A stretch of DNA of 64,000 nt from Thermicanus aegyptius DSM 12793 (GTDB lineage: Bacteria; Bacillota; Bacilli; Thermicanales; Thermicanaceae): the NCBI RefSeq assembly GCF_000510645.1, contig NZ_KI783301.1, forward strand, positions 3,177,788 through 3,241,787, written 5' to 3'. The position numbers were made by a program, and so were the translations under genes. Below are positions 16,457 through 25,121 of this stretch, piece after piece. The notes below the pieces were generated by a model that saw only the letters and a program-made list of their open reading frames with translations, had not been told where the DNA came from and searched no databases. Position 1 is the first letter of the stretch. Each line of letters opens with the position of its first letter.

Positions 16457-16984
16457 TTAAATCCGGGTGTCGAAGAAGCTGCGGGGAGAAGAGCTCTTCT
16501 CCCCTTCTTCTGAAGGGTGGTTGCTATAGACTTTGCTATCCTCCTGATCGGTGAGGAGGGAGAAGGCCATGTTCACATAATCCAAAGATTCCCGAATCAG
16601 GATCTGGTTGATTTCATTTTGGCGCTGAAGCTGTTGGCTTCTTTCATTTAAGAGTTTCTGAAGCTCCTGAAAGCGTCCTTTTAGGCAGGGATCCTCCATC
16701 CGGTCGGTAAGGGCGGATAGGGTCAGAGATTCCGGCGGAAGGTTCCAAGCGAACGCCAATTCTTCCGCCGCTTTTTCCCGCTCCCTTTCCAGTTTGCTGA
16801 GGAGATTTATCTTCTGGGTTTCCAAGTGAACAATCTCCGATAACCGGGAGATCTCCCCCCGGATGAGCACCTCCTTCTTCTCCTCCTCCAAAGGAAGGAG
16901 CTCCTCCTGAAGTTTGGCCATCTGCTCCAGGAGTAAAAGGAGGCCCTTCTGCATGGTGATCACTCTTTCCTTTTCGTCGTCCAT
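16457..16984 (-). CDS. flgN: FlgN-family flagellar export chaperone
   Basis: A 175-residue, mostly helical protein (LLLLLEQMAKLQEELLPLEEEKKEVLIRGE…, ALTDRMEDP…) in the position of Bacillus yvyG/flgN, just upstream of its clients FlgK and FlgL. The family keeps hook-associated proteins export-competent. AAAGGAGGGGG precedes the ATG. Sequence conservation in the family is low, so the call rests partly on position. Confidence 0.88.
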   Translation of the reverse strand: MDDEKERVITMQKGLLLLLEQMAKLQEELLPLEEEKKEVLIRGEISRLSEIVHLETQKINLLSKLEREREKAAEELAFAWNLPPESLTLSALTDRMEDPCLKGRFQELQKLLNERSQQLQRQNEINQILIRESLDYVNMAFSLLTDQEDSKVYSNHPSEEGEKSSSPRSFFDTRI

Positions 16985-16996
16985 GCTCCCCCTCCT

Positions 16997-17269
16997 TTAT
17001 TTTCCTCTCCACCAAGCGAGGAGTCTATCCGCCAATTGCTGGGCCGAAACGGTATAGGTTCCAGCCTCCACCTCTTTCTTTAACGCTTCGATCTTCTTTT
17101 GGCGGGCAGGGTCTACGCCTTCCAGGGTCTCGCTGAATCGCTCCAGAGATTCAGGGGAGATCTCCAGTTGATCTTTCGGAGCAAGGGAAGGCTTCGCTTC
17201 ATTTCCCTTCACCGTCGGCTTTGAGTAAGGATGGGTTTGTCCAAAAGGGTTAATGCCGTCAATCTTCAT
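16997..17269 (-). CDS. flgM: Anti-sigma-D factor FlgM
   Basis: A 90-residue protein with N-terminal MKIDGINPF, a flexible middle, and the C-terminal sigma-binding helix (RQKKIEALKKEVEAGTYTVSAQQLADRLLAWW). It holds sigma-D inactive until hook completion. An intrinsic terminator separates it from yvyF, so it needs its own promoter. I found no convincing sigma-D box in 17270-17373. Confidence 0.95.
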   Translation of the reverse strand: MKIDGINPFGQTHPYSKPTVKGNEAKPSLAPKDQLEISPESLERFSETLEGVDPARQKKIEALKKEVEAGTYTVSAQQLADRLLAWWRGK

Positions 17270-17373
17270 GCTCGTACCCCCGTTTCCGAAATACCCGATT
17301 CTATGGTCATCTTTACTCTTTGATTCGCGATCTTATGAATTCCTCTCATGGCGAGATCGGGAGAAAAAAAGCT

Positions 17374-17413
17374 AAAAAAGAAAAACCGATCCCCCGCTAT
17401 TAGGAGTATCGGC
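17374..17413 (-). terminator. Intrinsic terminator between yvyF and flgM
   Basis: On the minus strand GCCGAT-A-CTCC pairs with GGGG-G-ATCGGT around a 7-base loop and is followed by TTTTTCTTTTTT. It closes the LuxR-yvyF unit. Its first arm also reads GCCGATAC, a sigma-D -10 look-alike. Confidence 0.8.
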
Positions 17414-17440
17414 TAAATGCTCCGTTCTCATTAATTCCTC

Positions 17441-17887
17441 TTACTTTTTTTTCTTGGATTCCAAAGTTTTAAGTTTTTCCTCCAGGAGATAAAAGCCTGT
17501 CCCGTTCCTCCTCCGTCTTTCTTCCTCTTCCACTTCAGCGAAGCTCTTCCGAATCTCCGCGGAAAGCTTCTGACGGCAACTCTCGCAGATCCTCCCCTCG
17601 GTGATGAGGTTTTCTCCGCAGCTTTCACAGGGATAGGCGAGATGAGGAAAATCTGCGGTGGATAGGCGCCCGGCCCGGATAAACTCCGTGATTTGCTTCA
17701 CAGTTACGTTCGTCGCTTCGCTCACCTCATAAATGTTTCGCTGGCGATTCTCCGACTTCCGGACGTATTCATAGACCCGTTTAAACTCTTCCTCCACTTC
17801 CCGGTAACAATCGGGGCAGACGCTGCGGGCTCCGCGTACAAATAGTTTCCCGCAACGAGGGCAATTGTCCAAGGCGTTTAAACTCAT
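17441..17887 (-). CDS. yvyF: YvyF-like (TIGR03826) flagellar operon protein
   Basis: A 148-residue protein with two zinc-ribbon-like clusters: CPRCGKLFVRGARSVCPDC (residues ~9-27) and CESCGENLITEGRICESC (~90-107). Between them lies a helical MerR-like stretch VSEATNVTVKQITEFIRAGRLS. The family regulates flagellar gene expression through FlgM in Bacillus. The start at 17887 is set by GGGGAGGAAG directly before the ATG; the longer frame to 18094 has no such site. It probably shares the riboswitch-controlled transcript with the LuxR gene. Confidence 0.88.
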   Translation of the reverse strand: MSLNALDNCPRCGKLFVRGARSVCPDCYREVEEEFKRVYEYVRKSENRQRNIYEVSEATNVTVKQITEFIRAGRLSTADFPHLAYPCESCGENLITEGRICESCRQKLSAEIRKSFAEVEEEERRRRNGTGFYLLEEKLKTLESKKKK

Positions 17888-18005
17888 CTTCCTCCCCTCT
17901 CTCCAGAACAAAAGGAGCTTCACCTTTTGCTTCCTGCCAAGCCCTAGGCTAACGTTCTCCTTCTCCATACTTTTATTATACCCGAGAAGAGAGAGTTTGT
18001 CTCTT

Positions 18006-18332
18006 CTATTCTTCCTTATTCCTTTCGCAAGGTTCATATTCGCTGATGAGGTACCGAAATAGAGCCGCCTGTACCTCACGAATCGACCGAGCATTCATTT
18101 TTATCAGGATTTTGCTGATGTGGTTCTTCACCGTATGAGGGGAAATGTTAAAGAGTTCACCGATTTTTTCATTGGAAAAACCAAACAGACAGATGGCGTA
18201 AAGAAGATCCCTCTCCCTTTCGGTAAGGGCATAGGCGGTGATAAATTTCTGCAGCGGGTGAATATGCGATGGTTGCAGGGACTCATCTCGTTTCAATTCC
18301 TCGAAGAGTAATTCCGTAAGCGCTCTTCTCAT
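18006..18332 (-). CDS. LuxR/GerE-type helix-turn-helix regulator, single domain
   Basis: A 108-residue protein with a C-terminal LuxR-type DNA-binding domain: LTERERDLLYAICLFGFSNEKIGELFNISPHTVKNHISKIL. The ~45 N-terminal residues are helical, and there is no receiver or ligand domain. The start at 18332 follows GGAAAGGAGAAG. Bacillus subtilis has no such gene between comFC and yvyF. A c-di-GMP riboswitch and terminator lie just upstream, so the regulator is likely controlled by c-di-GMP. Its targets are unknown; flagellar or competence genes are the obvious candidates. Confidence 0.88.
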   Translation of the reverse strand: MRRALTELLFEELKRDESLQPSHIHPLQKFITAYALTERERDLLYAICLFGFSNEKIGELFNISPHTVKNHISKILIKMNARSIREVQAALFRYLISEYEPCERNKEE

Positions 18333-18400
18333 TTCACTTCTCCTTTCCCAAAATCCACAAAGCGTCTCTCTCCATTTCTTCCTACAACCGGATGGCACGA

Positions 18401-18437
18401 AAAACATAAAAAAGGGGACGTGTTTAACGTCACCCTT
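18401..18437 (-). terminator. Intrinsic terminator downstream of the c-di-GMP aptamer
   Basis: AAGGG-U-GACGU pairs with ACGUC-CCCUU around UAAAC, followed by TTTTTTATGTTTTT on the minus strand. GTCACC between aptamer and terminator can pair with the terminator's 5' arm (GGTGAC), an antiterminator that would compete with it. This is a typical expression platform, 70 bases before the LuxR start. Confidence 0.85.
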
Positions 18438-18468
18438 GTTTCTTCAAAGAAAATAGAAATACAGGTGA

Positions 18469-18550
18469 CAGGTAGCTGGCTGGCATCGTTCCTCCGAACA
18501 TTAGCCCCTCTAGCTTTGCGACCTCTCCTTTCAGAGAGTGTGCCTTTTTC
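18469..18550 (-). ncRNA. c-di-GMP-I (GEMM) riboswitch aptamer
   Basis: On the minus strand AAAAAGGCACACTC is followed by a CTCTC/GAGAG stem with a GAAA-containing loop, GGTCGCAAAGC (consensus GGACGCAAAGC), GAGGGGCTAA, a second stem (TTCGGAGGAA), and ATGCCAGCCAGCTACC (consensus ATGgCAGCCgGGTTgCC). These are the conserved blocks of GEMM in order and spacing. A terminator and antiterminator follow. A weak promoter candidate (TTGCAA-16-TACAAT) lies ~70 bases upstream of the aptamer. The rest of 18551-18897 holds nothing convincing. Confidence 0.88.
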
Positions 18551-18897
18551 TGCCTATGTTTGTTTTTATTCCCTAATATTCTACAATCTTCGCCAAACTT
18601 TTCCCTCTTATACTTATTGTATAAGCTGCCCACACAATTGCAATAGTACAAGTGGACTAATTTTCCATCCGAAAGAGGCATCGTTGGCTCGTTATGTACA
18701 GGTCTTAAGAACTAGCATGGCATGAAGAAGTTCAGAACAGGCATGGGAGATTCAGGAAGATCACGAGAAGGGAGTCGAAACGGTACAATCGCTTCTCGGA
18801 TGATTTTGTCGAAAATGAAGGACGAACTTGGAAAAATCAAGGAGGTTTTTGAACCGAGGGGGGCTATGAGGGGAGGAGTGATGCATGAGAGACGCCT

Positions 18898-19656
18898 CTA
18901 GGCTCGAAATGGGGTAAGGATGTAAACTTCCTCCCATCCCCCTTCACGGAGAACACGGCTGCACTCATTCACGGTACTTCCGGTGGTATATACATCGTCA
19001 ATTAAAAGGATTTTATTCCCCGCATGGGGGATTTCCTCCTTCATTCCGAAGGCGCCTTCCAGTGCATGGAGACGTGCCTGACGGGTCTGACGGCTCTGTT
19101 TCCGGGTAGGGTGGTGGCGTTCGAGGAGATCGTAAACCGGCAGGTTCGCCCTCTTCCCCAGGCCCTTCGCCAATTGTTCCGCCTGGTTAAAGGTTCTTTG
19201 CTGCAGCCGGTCTTCATAGAGAGGAACGAAGGTAATGGCTTCGATCGATCGGTGGGAGTAATGGCGGCGGTAGGTTTGGTAAAGAAGATGGATCAGCCCT
19301 TCCACAAGCTGTTCCCTGCCCTTATATTTATAAGCATAGAGCCATTCTTTTCCCTTAAAGGAGTAGTGGAGGGCACTCCGATTCATGATAAAGTAGGTTT
19401 CTTCTCTTTCCTCGCAATCGCGGCACATCTCTTTCCCAGGGGAGAATCTGAAGGTCTCTTTTTTCTCCCTGCCGCATACGAGGCAGACCGGTTCAACGAT
19501 GGGAAGAAGATGGCGAAGGCAAGCGGGGCAAAGATCATTCCATGGAGGCGGCGAAAGAGCAGGAGTCTCCCGCGGGATGGTTCGTCCGCAGAGCAAGCAT
19601 TGTTTCTGCTTTGTAAAGAGGAGCGTGGCGACGATTTTTCTTGCGTCGAATTTCAT
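18898..19656 (-). CDS. comFC: Competence protein ComFC, phosphoribosyltransferase-like
   Basis: The protein (252 residues) has N-terminal CxxC zinc pairs (CLLCGR, CPAC, CLVCGR, CRDC) and a C-terminal PRPP-binding motif ILLIDDVYTTGSTVNEC. It acts in uptake of single-stranded DNA across the membrane with ComFA. The start is the ATG at 19656, preceded by GGAGGTGAT; an ATG five codons upstream is weaker. A comFB is not present. Confidence 0.93.
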   Translation of the reverse strand: MKFDARKIVATLLFTKQKQCLLCGRTIPRETPALSPPPWNDLCPACLRHLLPIVEPVCLVCGREKKETFRFSPGKEMCRDCEEREETYFIMNRSALHYSFKGKEWLYAYKYKGREQLVEGLIHLLYQTYRRHYSHRSIEAITFVPLYEDRLQQRTFNQAEQLAKGLGKRANLPVYDLLERHHPTRKQSRQTRQARLHALEGAFGMKEEIPHAGNKILLIDDVYTTGSTVNECSRVLREGGWEEVYILTPFRA

Positions 19657-19837
19657 CCCGATCACCTCCATGAGGAATACACATGATCCATTGCTCCCCG
19701 CTAGATTTCACGTTGAGGCGAAAGCTCGGAACCGATCCGGTTCTTTCCACCGATTTTTCTCGTAAGGGGAGAGGGGGCGGCCGTCTCCTCCTTGCTCATT
19801 GAGGCAGGAGATTTCTGCCGCACTTCGGTCGAAACGG

Positions 19838-19942
19838 CTGCGTTTGGCCCTCCTAAGGGGTAGAAACGGGGTCGACGAAAGCTCGTCAATCACCACCATA
19901 TCAAACGGCCAACTGCGTTTGGCCCTCCTAATGGGTAGAAAC
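19838..19942. CRISPR. Two-repeat CRISPR-like remnant with one spacer
   Basis: Two 30-bp repeats (19838-19867 and 19913-19942, one mismatch) read CTGCGTTTGGCCCTCC…GGGTAGAAAC and end in GAAAC like many CRISPR repeats. The 45-bp spacer (19868-19912), read on the minus strand, encodes WPFDMVVIDELSS, the Walker B-like motif typical of phage SNF2 helicases. The second repeat forms the last four codons and stop of the adjacent pilin gene. No cas genes are in the window. The other bases of the gap (19672-19837) show nothing I recognise. Two repeats are too few for certainty. Confidence 0.6.
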
Positions 19943-20314
19943 TTCGTCGTGGAAGCTGCATTTCACTTGATAGGTGCCGTCACTCCCTTTTCCCACCCTA
20001 TATTTCCCATTTGAAGGGCATTGGGGAGCCTCTTTGAGATAGCCTTCATCCACCAATTTGCTTAAGACAATTTCCCCATTCTCCATAATCTTCGTGGCAT
20101 CTTGCTTATGGTCGATCAGGTAAAGTTCCAGTTGGGCTTCCGCCCCTTTCTTTGTATTGTCGCATATCGCTTTTTCCGCCCTTTCCGTTGATTTGGTATA
20201 GTTGGGGACGGCAACGGCCAGGATCAGGGATAAAAGAAAGATGACGATTAAAATTTCAATTAATGTAAACCCCTCTTCACGGCGAGGGGAAGTCCATGTG
20301 GATGTGGCACGCAT
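19928..20314 (-). CDS. ComGC-like prepilin
   Basis: The 128-residue protein has a short basic leader, the prepilin peptidase site EEG^FTLIEILIVIFLLSLILAVAVPNY (split at G15/F16), and a small globular domain. A pilin in the comF locus is unusual; Bacillus competence pilins lie in comG. The last codons (V-S-T-H-stop) come from a CRISPR-like repeat, so the native C-terminus may have been lost. GGAGATCGC precedes the ATG. Confidence 0.85.
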   Translation of the reverse strand: MRATSTWTSPRREEGFTLIEILIVIFLLSLILAVAVPNYTKSTERAEKAICDNTKKGAEAQLELYLIDHKQDATKIMENGEIVLSKLVDEGYLKEAPQCPSNGKYRVGKGSDGTYQVKCSFHDEVSTH

Positions 20315-20482
20315 GCGATCTCCTGCCTCTCCGGTTTTTTCTCTTCATTCCATAGCCCGTTCGAATGGTTGTCCTTCCGCGTATTCGCCTTTCGCCTTTC
20401 CCTGCACGCGGCTTTCCTTCCGCACATCCCGTTGGCATACCGGAACGATCCCCGTGACGCTCATCCTACCTCTCCCCATCCT

Positions 20483-22435
20483 TTACTCCGCCGATCCTCC
20501 CCCGAACAGCCGAATCAGCCGATTCTTCTTCTTTTCTTCCACCAAAAAGCCCCTCTTCCTCGCTTCCCGGTTCATCCCCTCAATCTGCCGTACCGCCTTT
20601 ACCATCGACCGGGAACGGCTTTCCGAGAGGAAAAGAACTTTTCCACCCGGATCCTCCGCCGATCTTCCGACTCTTCCGGCGATCTGTACGAGGGAACTTT
20701 CGTCAAAGATGGGCGCATCGGCCATCAGGACCAAGGCGTCGGTGAAGGGGATCGTTACCCCCCGCTCCAAGATGGTGGTGGTGACGAGAAGGCGGATCTC
20801 TCCACGCCGGAAAGCGCTCACCTTCTCCTCTCGCAACGGCTCGCCGGCATAGGTTCCTTCGGTCTGGGGGAATGTTTCTTTGATTAAGGCAACCAAATCT
20901 TCTACCAGGCCGATCCGGGGCACGAAGAGGAAAGCTTGTCTGCCGTTCCGATGAAGCTCATTCAGGAAGTGGCGGACCCCCTGCGGAAGTTTCCCCTTGC
21001 CGATTTTTTCCTCCAAACGGGACTCATACCGGAGGATGGGAACGGGTAGCGGATGTCCATGAAAACGACTGGGAATGGTCGCTTGCAAAATCTCTCCTTT
21101 TTTTACTTGTTGCAACATCTTCTCGGAAGGGGTAGCGGTGAGGAGAATTCGCTTTCCTCCTGCTGCGGTTGCCCGATTTACGGCGAAATGAAGCATGGGG
21201 CTATTATGGAAGGGAAAGGCATCGATCTCATCGACGATAACCAATGGAAAAGCATGAAAGAAATTGAGGGCCTGGTGGGTGGTGGCGATCACCAGCTCCC
21301 CCATCTTCCCTTTTTGGCGGCTGCCTCCGTAGAGGGAGACCATCGGAACGGAAGGAAAGGCCCTGCGAAAACGGGGTGTAAGCTCTAGAACCACATCTTT
21401 CCGGGGCGTGGCCAAAAGGACACGTTTTCCTTGGCGGAGGGCCATATCGACGGCCTGAAAGACAACCTCCGTCTTGCCGGCACCGGTAACGGCCCAGATG
21501 AGGAGCTCCCGCCGGTCTGTGCGGGGAAGGGTCCCTTGCACGAATTGGGCGGCCATTTGGGAAGCCTCCTGTTGGGCAGGAGTGAGCTCCCCTTCCCACG
21601 AGAGGAAGGAAGGTAGAAGTGTGAAGGAACTTGGGGCCGTCTCCTTTGGACGTGTGGGGGAGAAGAGGATCGGTTTGCACCCTTTGCTCGCACCCATGGC
21701 GGAGCAAACCTCACAGACCATATCGTCGTGTTCGCAAACACCGCAGGGGTAGCCTTGCCATCGGCGGTATTCGCTGGAGCAGCGCTGGCAGCGGAGGAGG
21801 GTTCCCCGATCCGACTCCACGATCGCCATGCCCGAGGTAAGGGATAGTTCCCCCCTATGGTGCAAATACTGGATCAGCATGGGAAGGTATCTCCGCCGGA
21901 ATGCCCTCCTCTCCTCTCTTTCCACGTCCGTGGGACCATTCCCGCCCTTCCTCTCCTCCAAGAGCTGATCTCGGATGGCCAATTCCCCATAAAGAGGCCG
22001 GTTTACCTGATCCAGGTAATCTTCCACCTGTTCCAACAGGCAAAAACGCCCTTCGATCAGAGGGCGCAATACCTCTCCATCCTTCTCCAGCCATTCCCTC
22101 TTCCAGATCTTCAACCCGTCGGAGTAAGGTTTCCCTTTGCTCTTCTCCCATAAATCCTTCGCATTGAGCGCAAGACTCCGGTCGATCCTTTGAATGGCTT
22201 CCCGGATCCATCCCTCCACCTTTTCAATGACGGCATCTTCCCCTGCGTTTAACCCATTCTTTACTTTCCCCAGCAGGAAGAAAGCGAAATATAAGGGAAG
22301 GGCAGGGGTAATCAGTCCCTGAAATCGTTTCCCTTCCTCCTCCAGCCACCATTGGGTGACGGAAGGGGATAAGGTAAATCCCGCATCCCATCGGGTTTCA
22401 TTTTTCTCAGAGAAGAGATAGAGAGACGCCCTCAT
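20483..22435 (-). CDS. comFA: Competence helicase ComFA
   Basis: A 650-residue DEAD-type translocase with a four-cysteine zinc finger (CQRCSSEY…CGVC, then CEVC). Walker A VTGAGKTE, DEIDAFP motif II, LLTATPS motif III and a C-terminal helicase half (VQIAGRVGRSAEDPGG) follow. It powers DNA uptake with ComFC. The order comFA - pilin - comFC suggests one transcript, although 168 bases separate comFA from the pilin. Confidence 0.94.
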   Translation of the reverse strand: MRASLYLFSEKNETRWDAGFTLSPSVTQWWLEEEGKRFQGLITPALPLYFAFFLLGKVKNGLNAGEDAVIEKVEGWIREAIQRIDRSLALNAKDLWEKSKGKPYSDGLKIWKREWLEKDGEVLRPLIEGRFCLLEQVEDYLDQVNRPLYGELAIRDQLLEERKGGNGPTDVEREERRAFRRRYLPMLIQYLHHRGELSLTSGMAIVESDRGTLLRCQRCSSEYRRWQGYPCGVCEHDDMVCEVCSAMGASKGCKPILFSPTRPKETAPSSFTLLPSFLSWEGELTPAQQEASQMAAQFVQGTLPRTDRRELLIWAVTGAGKTEVVFQAVDMALRQGKRVLLATPRKDVVLELTPRFRRAFPSVPMVSLYGGSRQKGKMGELVIATTHQALNFFHAFPLVIVDEIDAFPFHNSPMLHFAVNRATAAGGKRILLTATPSEKMLQQVKKGEILQATIPSRFHGHPLPVPILRYESRLEEKIGKGKLPQGVRHFLNELHRNGRQAFLFVPRIGLVEDLVALIKETFPQTEGTYAGEPLREEKVSAFRRGEIRLLVTTTILERGVTIPFTDALVLMADAPIFDESSLVQIAGRVGRSAEDPGGKVLFLSESRSRSMVKAVRQIEGMNREARKRGFLVEEKKKNRLIRLFGGGSAE

Positions 22436-22563
22436 TTTCCCTGCCTTCCATCTTTCATGGTACGATCATGAAGACTTTTCTTTTTAAGATTTTATTTCGA
22501 CCCGAACTTTTATCATTCCTGCCCATTTTCCCTTTTGTCGAAAACTTTTTCCTCCGTCCACCA

Positions 22564-23337
22564 TCACACCGCAGGGTTCGCTCCGATCGACAGGACGACA
22601 ATTTGGGAGGCGGTTAAGCTCTCCCGAATGGTGCGGGCTACTGCGAGGGCATGGGGATTGTCGCCATGGACGCAGATCGTATCCGCCTTTATGTCGATCT
22701 CCCTCCCTTGCAAGGAGGTTACCTTACCCTCTTTTACCATGCGGATCGCCTGTCGGGCAGCCGCCTCCGGAGCTGCAATGAGTGCGCCGGGAAGGCTGCG
22801 GGGGGTGAGCGAACCATCCTCCCGGTATGTCCTGTCGGCAAATACTTCATGGGCAGTTCGAAGACCGATCGATTCTCCTGCCTTCGTCAGCTTGCTACCC
22901 GATAAACCGAAGAGGATAAGGCCGGGATCCACCCGGTAGACGGCTTCCGCAATGGCACGTGCCAGTTCTTCGTTCTTGGCGGCCATGTTATAGAGGGCGC
23001 CATGGGGTTTCACATGCTGCATCGCCCCTCCTTCCGCCTTCACGAAGGAAGATAAAGCGCCGATCTGGTAAAGGACCATCTCGTAAGCTTCCCGAGGGGT
23101 GATCTCCATCTTCCGCCGCCCGAATCCTACCCGGTCGGGCAATCCCGGATGCGCACCGATGGCTACCCCTTTCTCCAAAGCCATCCTCACCGTCTGTCTC
23201 ATCGTTCCCGGATCTCCGGCATGAAAGCCGCAGGCGATATTGGCGGAGGTGACGTAGTTTAAAAGTTCTTCATCATTCCCCAGCCGGTACGCCCCAAAAC
23301 CTTCTCCCATGTCGGCATTTAAATCGATTCGATACAA
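22564..23337 (-). CDS. pxpA: 5-oxoprolinase subunit PxpA (LamB/YcsF family)
   Basis: PxpA works with PxpBC to hydrolyse 5-oxoproline to glutamate with ATP. Conserved blocks are [35 protein letters not shown] and [10 protein letters not shown] place the start at a TTG (23337): AAAGGGGGAG lies four bases upstream and the protein then begins M-Y-R-I-D-L-N-A-D, close to the family norm. A longer frame to 23367 overlapping pxpC is the alternative. Confidence 0.9.
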   Translation of the reverse strand: MYRIDLNADMGEGFGAYRLGNDEELLNYVTSANIACGFHAGDPGTMRQTVRMALEKGVAIGAHPGLPDRVGFGRRKMEITPREAYEMVLYQIGALSSFVKAEGGAMQHVKPHGALYNMAAKNEELARAIAEAVYRVDPGLILFGLSGSKLTKAGESIGLRTAHEVFADRTYREDGSLTPRSLPGALIAAPEAAARQAIRMVKEGKVTSLQGREIDIKADTICVHGDNPHALAVARTIRESLTASQIVVLSIGANPAV

Positions 23338-23359
23338 TGTTCTCCCCCTTTCTCGATTC

Positions 23360-24355
23360 TCATCCATTCCCTTTCGCCCTGATTCCCTCTGCCAACTGCT
23401 TGAGCGCCCTCTCCCGCAGACGATATTCCGTCCAGGCTTCCTCCAGAGAAACCTCCTGAAACCGGATCCTCTCCCCGGGCTTCACCTGGGCGACGACAGG
23501 TAAATCGGCGGTTATTACATGGGCTATTTTCGGATACCCCCCCGTCGTCTGCCGATCCGCCATCAGCAGGATGGGGTTCCCGTCCGGGGGGACCTGGATC
23601 GTGCCCACCGTCACCGCCTCCGAGATCATCTCATACGGTTTTTCCATGTTTACCTTCGGACCGGTTAAACGATAGCCCATGCGGTCCGATTGTGGGGTAA
23701 CCAGAAATTCCTCGCGGAAAAATTTCTGCCGGCTCGCCCTGTCGAAAAGGTGAAAATGGCCGCCCCGGATCACTCGAAGCGTAGGATTTTCCCGATAAAA
23801 TGAAAACATCTTGGGGCTAACCTGCCAATGGGCCGCCGCAAAGGGGAAATCATGCAGGGAACCCATCAGGCTTTCCGCCCAGGGAGAAGGCTTTCCGATC
23901 TCTAAAACATCCCCCTCTTGCAACGGACGTCCTTGGTAGCCGCCGATTCCCGCCTTAAGATCGGTGCTTTTGCTTCCCAAGACGGAAGGGACCGATATTC
24001 CCCCGGCCACCGCCAAGTAGGCTCGGCTTCCTTTCCCCATTCCCGATCCCCGCAAGATGCCGCCGGCTTTCACAAGCACCGATCGCCATCGGGGCAGAAG
24101 GCGGCCATCCATGTGAAGAGGAAGATCCCCACCTGTGATGGCGATAAGAACATCTTGATGAAAGCGAAGAGCAGGCCCCGTAAACGTCATCTCCAGACCG
24201 GCATCCCCCTCCTCATTCCCAACCAGTAGATTCGCAACCCGCAAGGAAAAGGGGTCCATCGCTCCCCCCACGGTTACCCCATACCGCTGTGCACCGATCC
24301 TGCCCAAATCCTGTACGGTCGTTAAAAAGCCTGGCGTTAAGACGGTAATGCTCAT
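23360..24355 (-). CDS. pxpC: 5-oxoprolinase subunit PxpC
   Basis: A 331-residue protein with [27 protein letters not shown] at the N-terminus and [24 protein letters not shown] later, typical of the KipA/PxpC (urea amidolyase-related) family. The ATG at 24355 follows GGAGGAAGAGGG and overlaps the pxpB stop by four bases. It forms the PxpBC complex. Confidence 0.92.
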   Translation of the reverse strand: MSITVLTPGFLTTVQDLGRIGAQRYGVTVGGAMDPFSLRVANLLVGNEEGDAGLEMTFTGPALRFHQDVLIAITGGDLPLHMDGRLLPRWRSVLVKAGGILRGSGMGKGSRAYLAVAGGISVPSVLGSKSTDLKAGIGGYQGRPLQEGDVLEIGKPSPWAESLMGSLHDFPFAAAHWQVSPKMFSFYRENPTLRVIRGGHFHLFDRASRQKFFREEFLVTPQSDRMGYRLTGPKVNMEKPYEMISEAVTVGTIQVPPDGNPILLMADRQTTGGYPKIAHVITADLPVVAQVKPGERIRFQEVSLEEAWTEYRLRERALKQLAEGIRAKGNG

Positions 24356-25047
24356 CCCTCTTCCTCCACCCATGCGGCATATTCATCGGGGGAGATGGGC
24401 TGAAAGCGGATGCGATCACCGGACTGAAGGAGACTGGGAGGATTTCGGTGCGGTCGAAAAAGGTGAAGGGGCGTTCGTCCAATGATCTGCCATCCCCCCG
24501 GAGAGTCGATGGGATAAATGCCGGTCTGGGTCCCGGCAATCCCCACGGAACCTGCGGGGATTTTCATCCGGGGAGTTGCCCGCCGCGGGGTGGCGATACG
24601 CTCCGGCAGGCCGCCCAAGTAAGGAAAACCGGGGGCAAACCCGATCATGTAGACCCGGTACTCCCCCTCGGAATGAATCGTTATTACCTCTTCAGGCGCC
24701 ATATGATGATACCGAGCCACAAACTCTAAATCGGGTCCCCATTCTCCTCCGTAACATACCGGGATGACCACTTGCCTGGCGGTTGCCGCAGCAGAAGGAG
24801 AGAGGCTAGCCAGAATCTCCTCAAGGCGGCTTTTTACCTCCAAATAGGTGGTCTTCATGAGGTCGTAGATGAGAGCAACGCTTGTAAAAGCGGGAATATA
24901 CTCCACCATCCCGGGGAGCGGATGTTGGTCTAAATAAATGGAGAGCGCGCGCACCCACCCATGCGTTTCCGGTTGAATCCGATCGCCCAATTGTACCAGT
25001 ACCGCTCGATCCCCCATGGGGCTGATCTTGTAGGAACTTCTTTCCAC
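24352..25047 (-). CDS. pxpB: 5-oxoprolinase subunit PxpB
   Basis: The protein (231 residues) contains YKISPMGDRAVLVQLG, the PVCYGGEWGPDLEFVA block, and YMIGFAPGFPYLGGLPERIATPRRATPR, the KipI/PxpB family core. The start is a GTG at 25047 after GGGGGAGGGAG; the open frame to 25125 lacks family similarity and a ribosome site. It is the first gene of pxpBCA, directly after sbcC. Confidence 0.92.
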   Translation of the reverse strand: MERSSYKISPMGDRAVLVQLGDRIQPETHGWVRALSIYLDQHPLPGMVEYIPAFTSVALIYDLMKTTYLEVKSRLEEILASLSPSAAATARQVVIPVCYGGEWGPDLEFVARYHHMAPEEVITIHSEGEYRVYMIGFAPGFPYLGGLPERIATPRRATPRMKIPAGSVGIAGTQTGIYPIDSPGGWQIIGRTPLHLFRPHRNPPSLLQSGDRIRFQPISPDEYAAWVEEEG

Positions 25048-25121
25048 CGCTGCTCTCCCTCCCCCGTGAATTCTTCTTCCATGAAACATGATACGACCCT
25101 TGCCATCATTCTTTATACCCG

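Noticed and set aside
17406-17433. A sigma-D-like promoter for flgM (TAAT-16-GCCGATAC)
   Set aside because: The -10 is one arm of the yvyF terminator stem, the spacing is 16 and the -35 is off consensus. The terminator explains the sequence better.
18722-18901. A plus-strand 59-codon frame (MKKFRTGMG…) between the riboswitch region and comFC
   Set aside because: It has no ribosome site, its composition is unremarkable, it runs into the end of comFC on the other strand, and no family is recognised.
19757-19778. A third, degenerate CRISPR repeat (CTCGTAAGGGGAGAG)
   Set aside because: Only about 12 of 18 bases match, and it lies 91 bases rather than the expected 75 from the next repeat.
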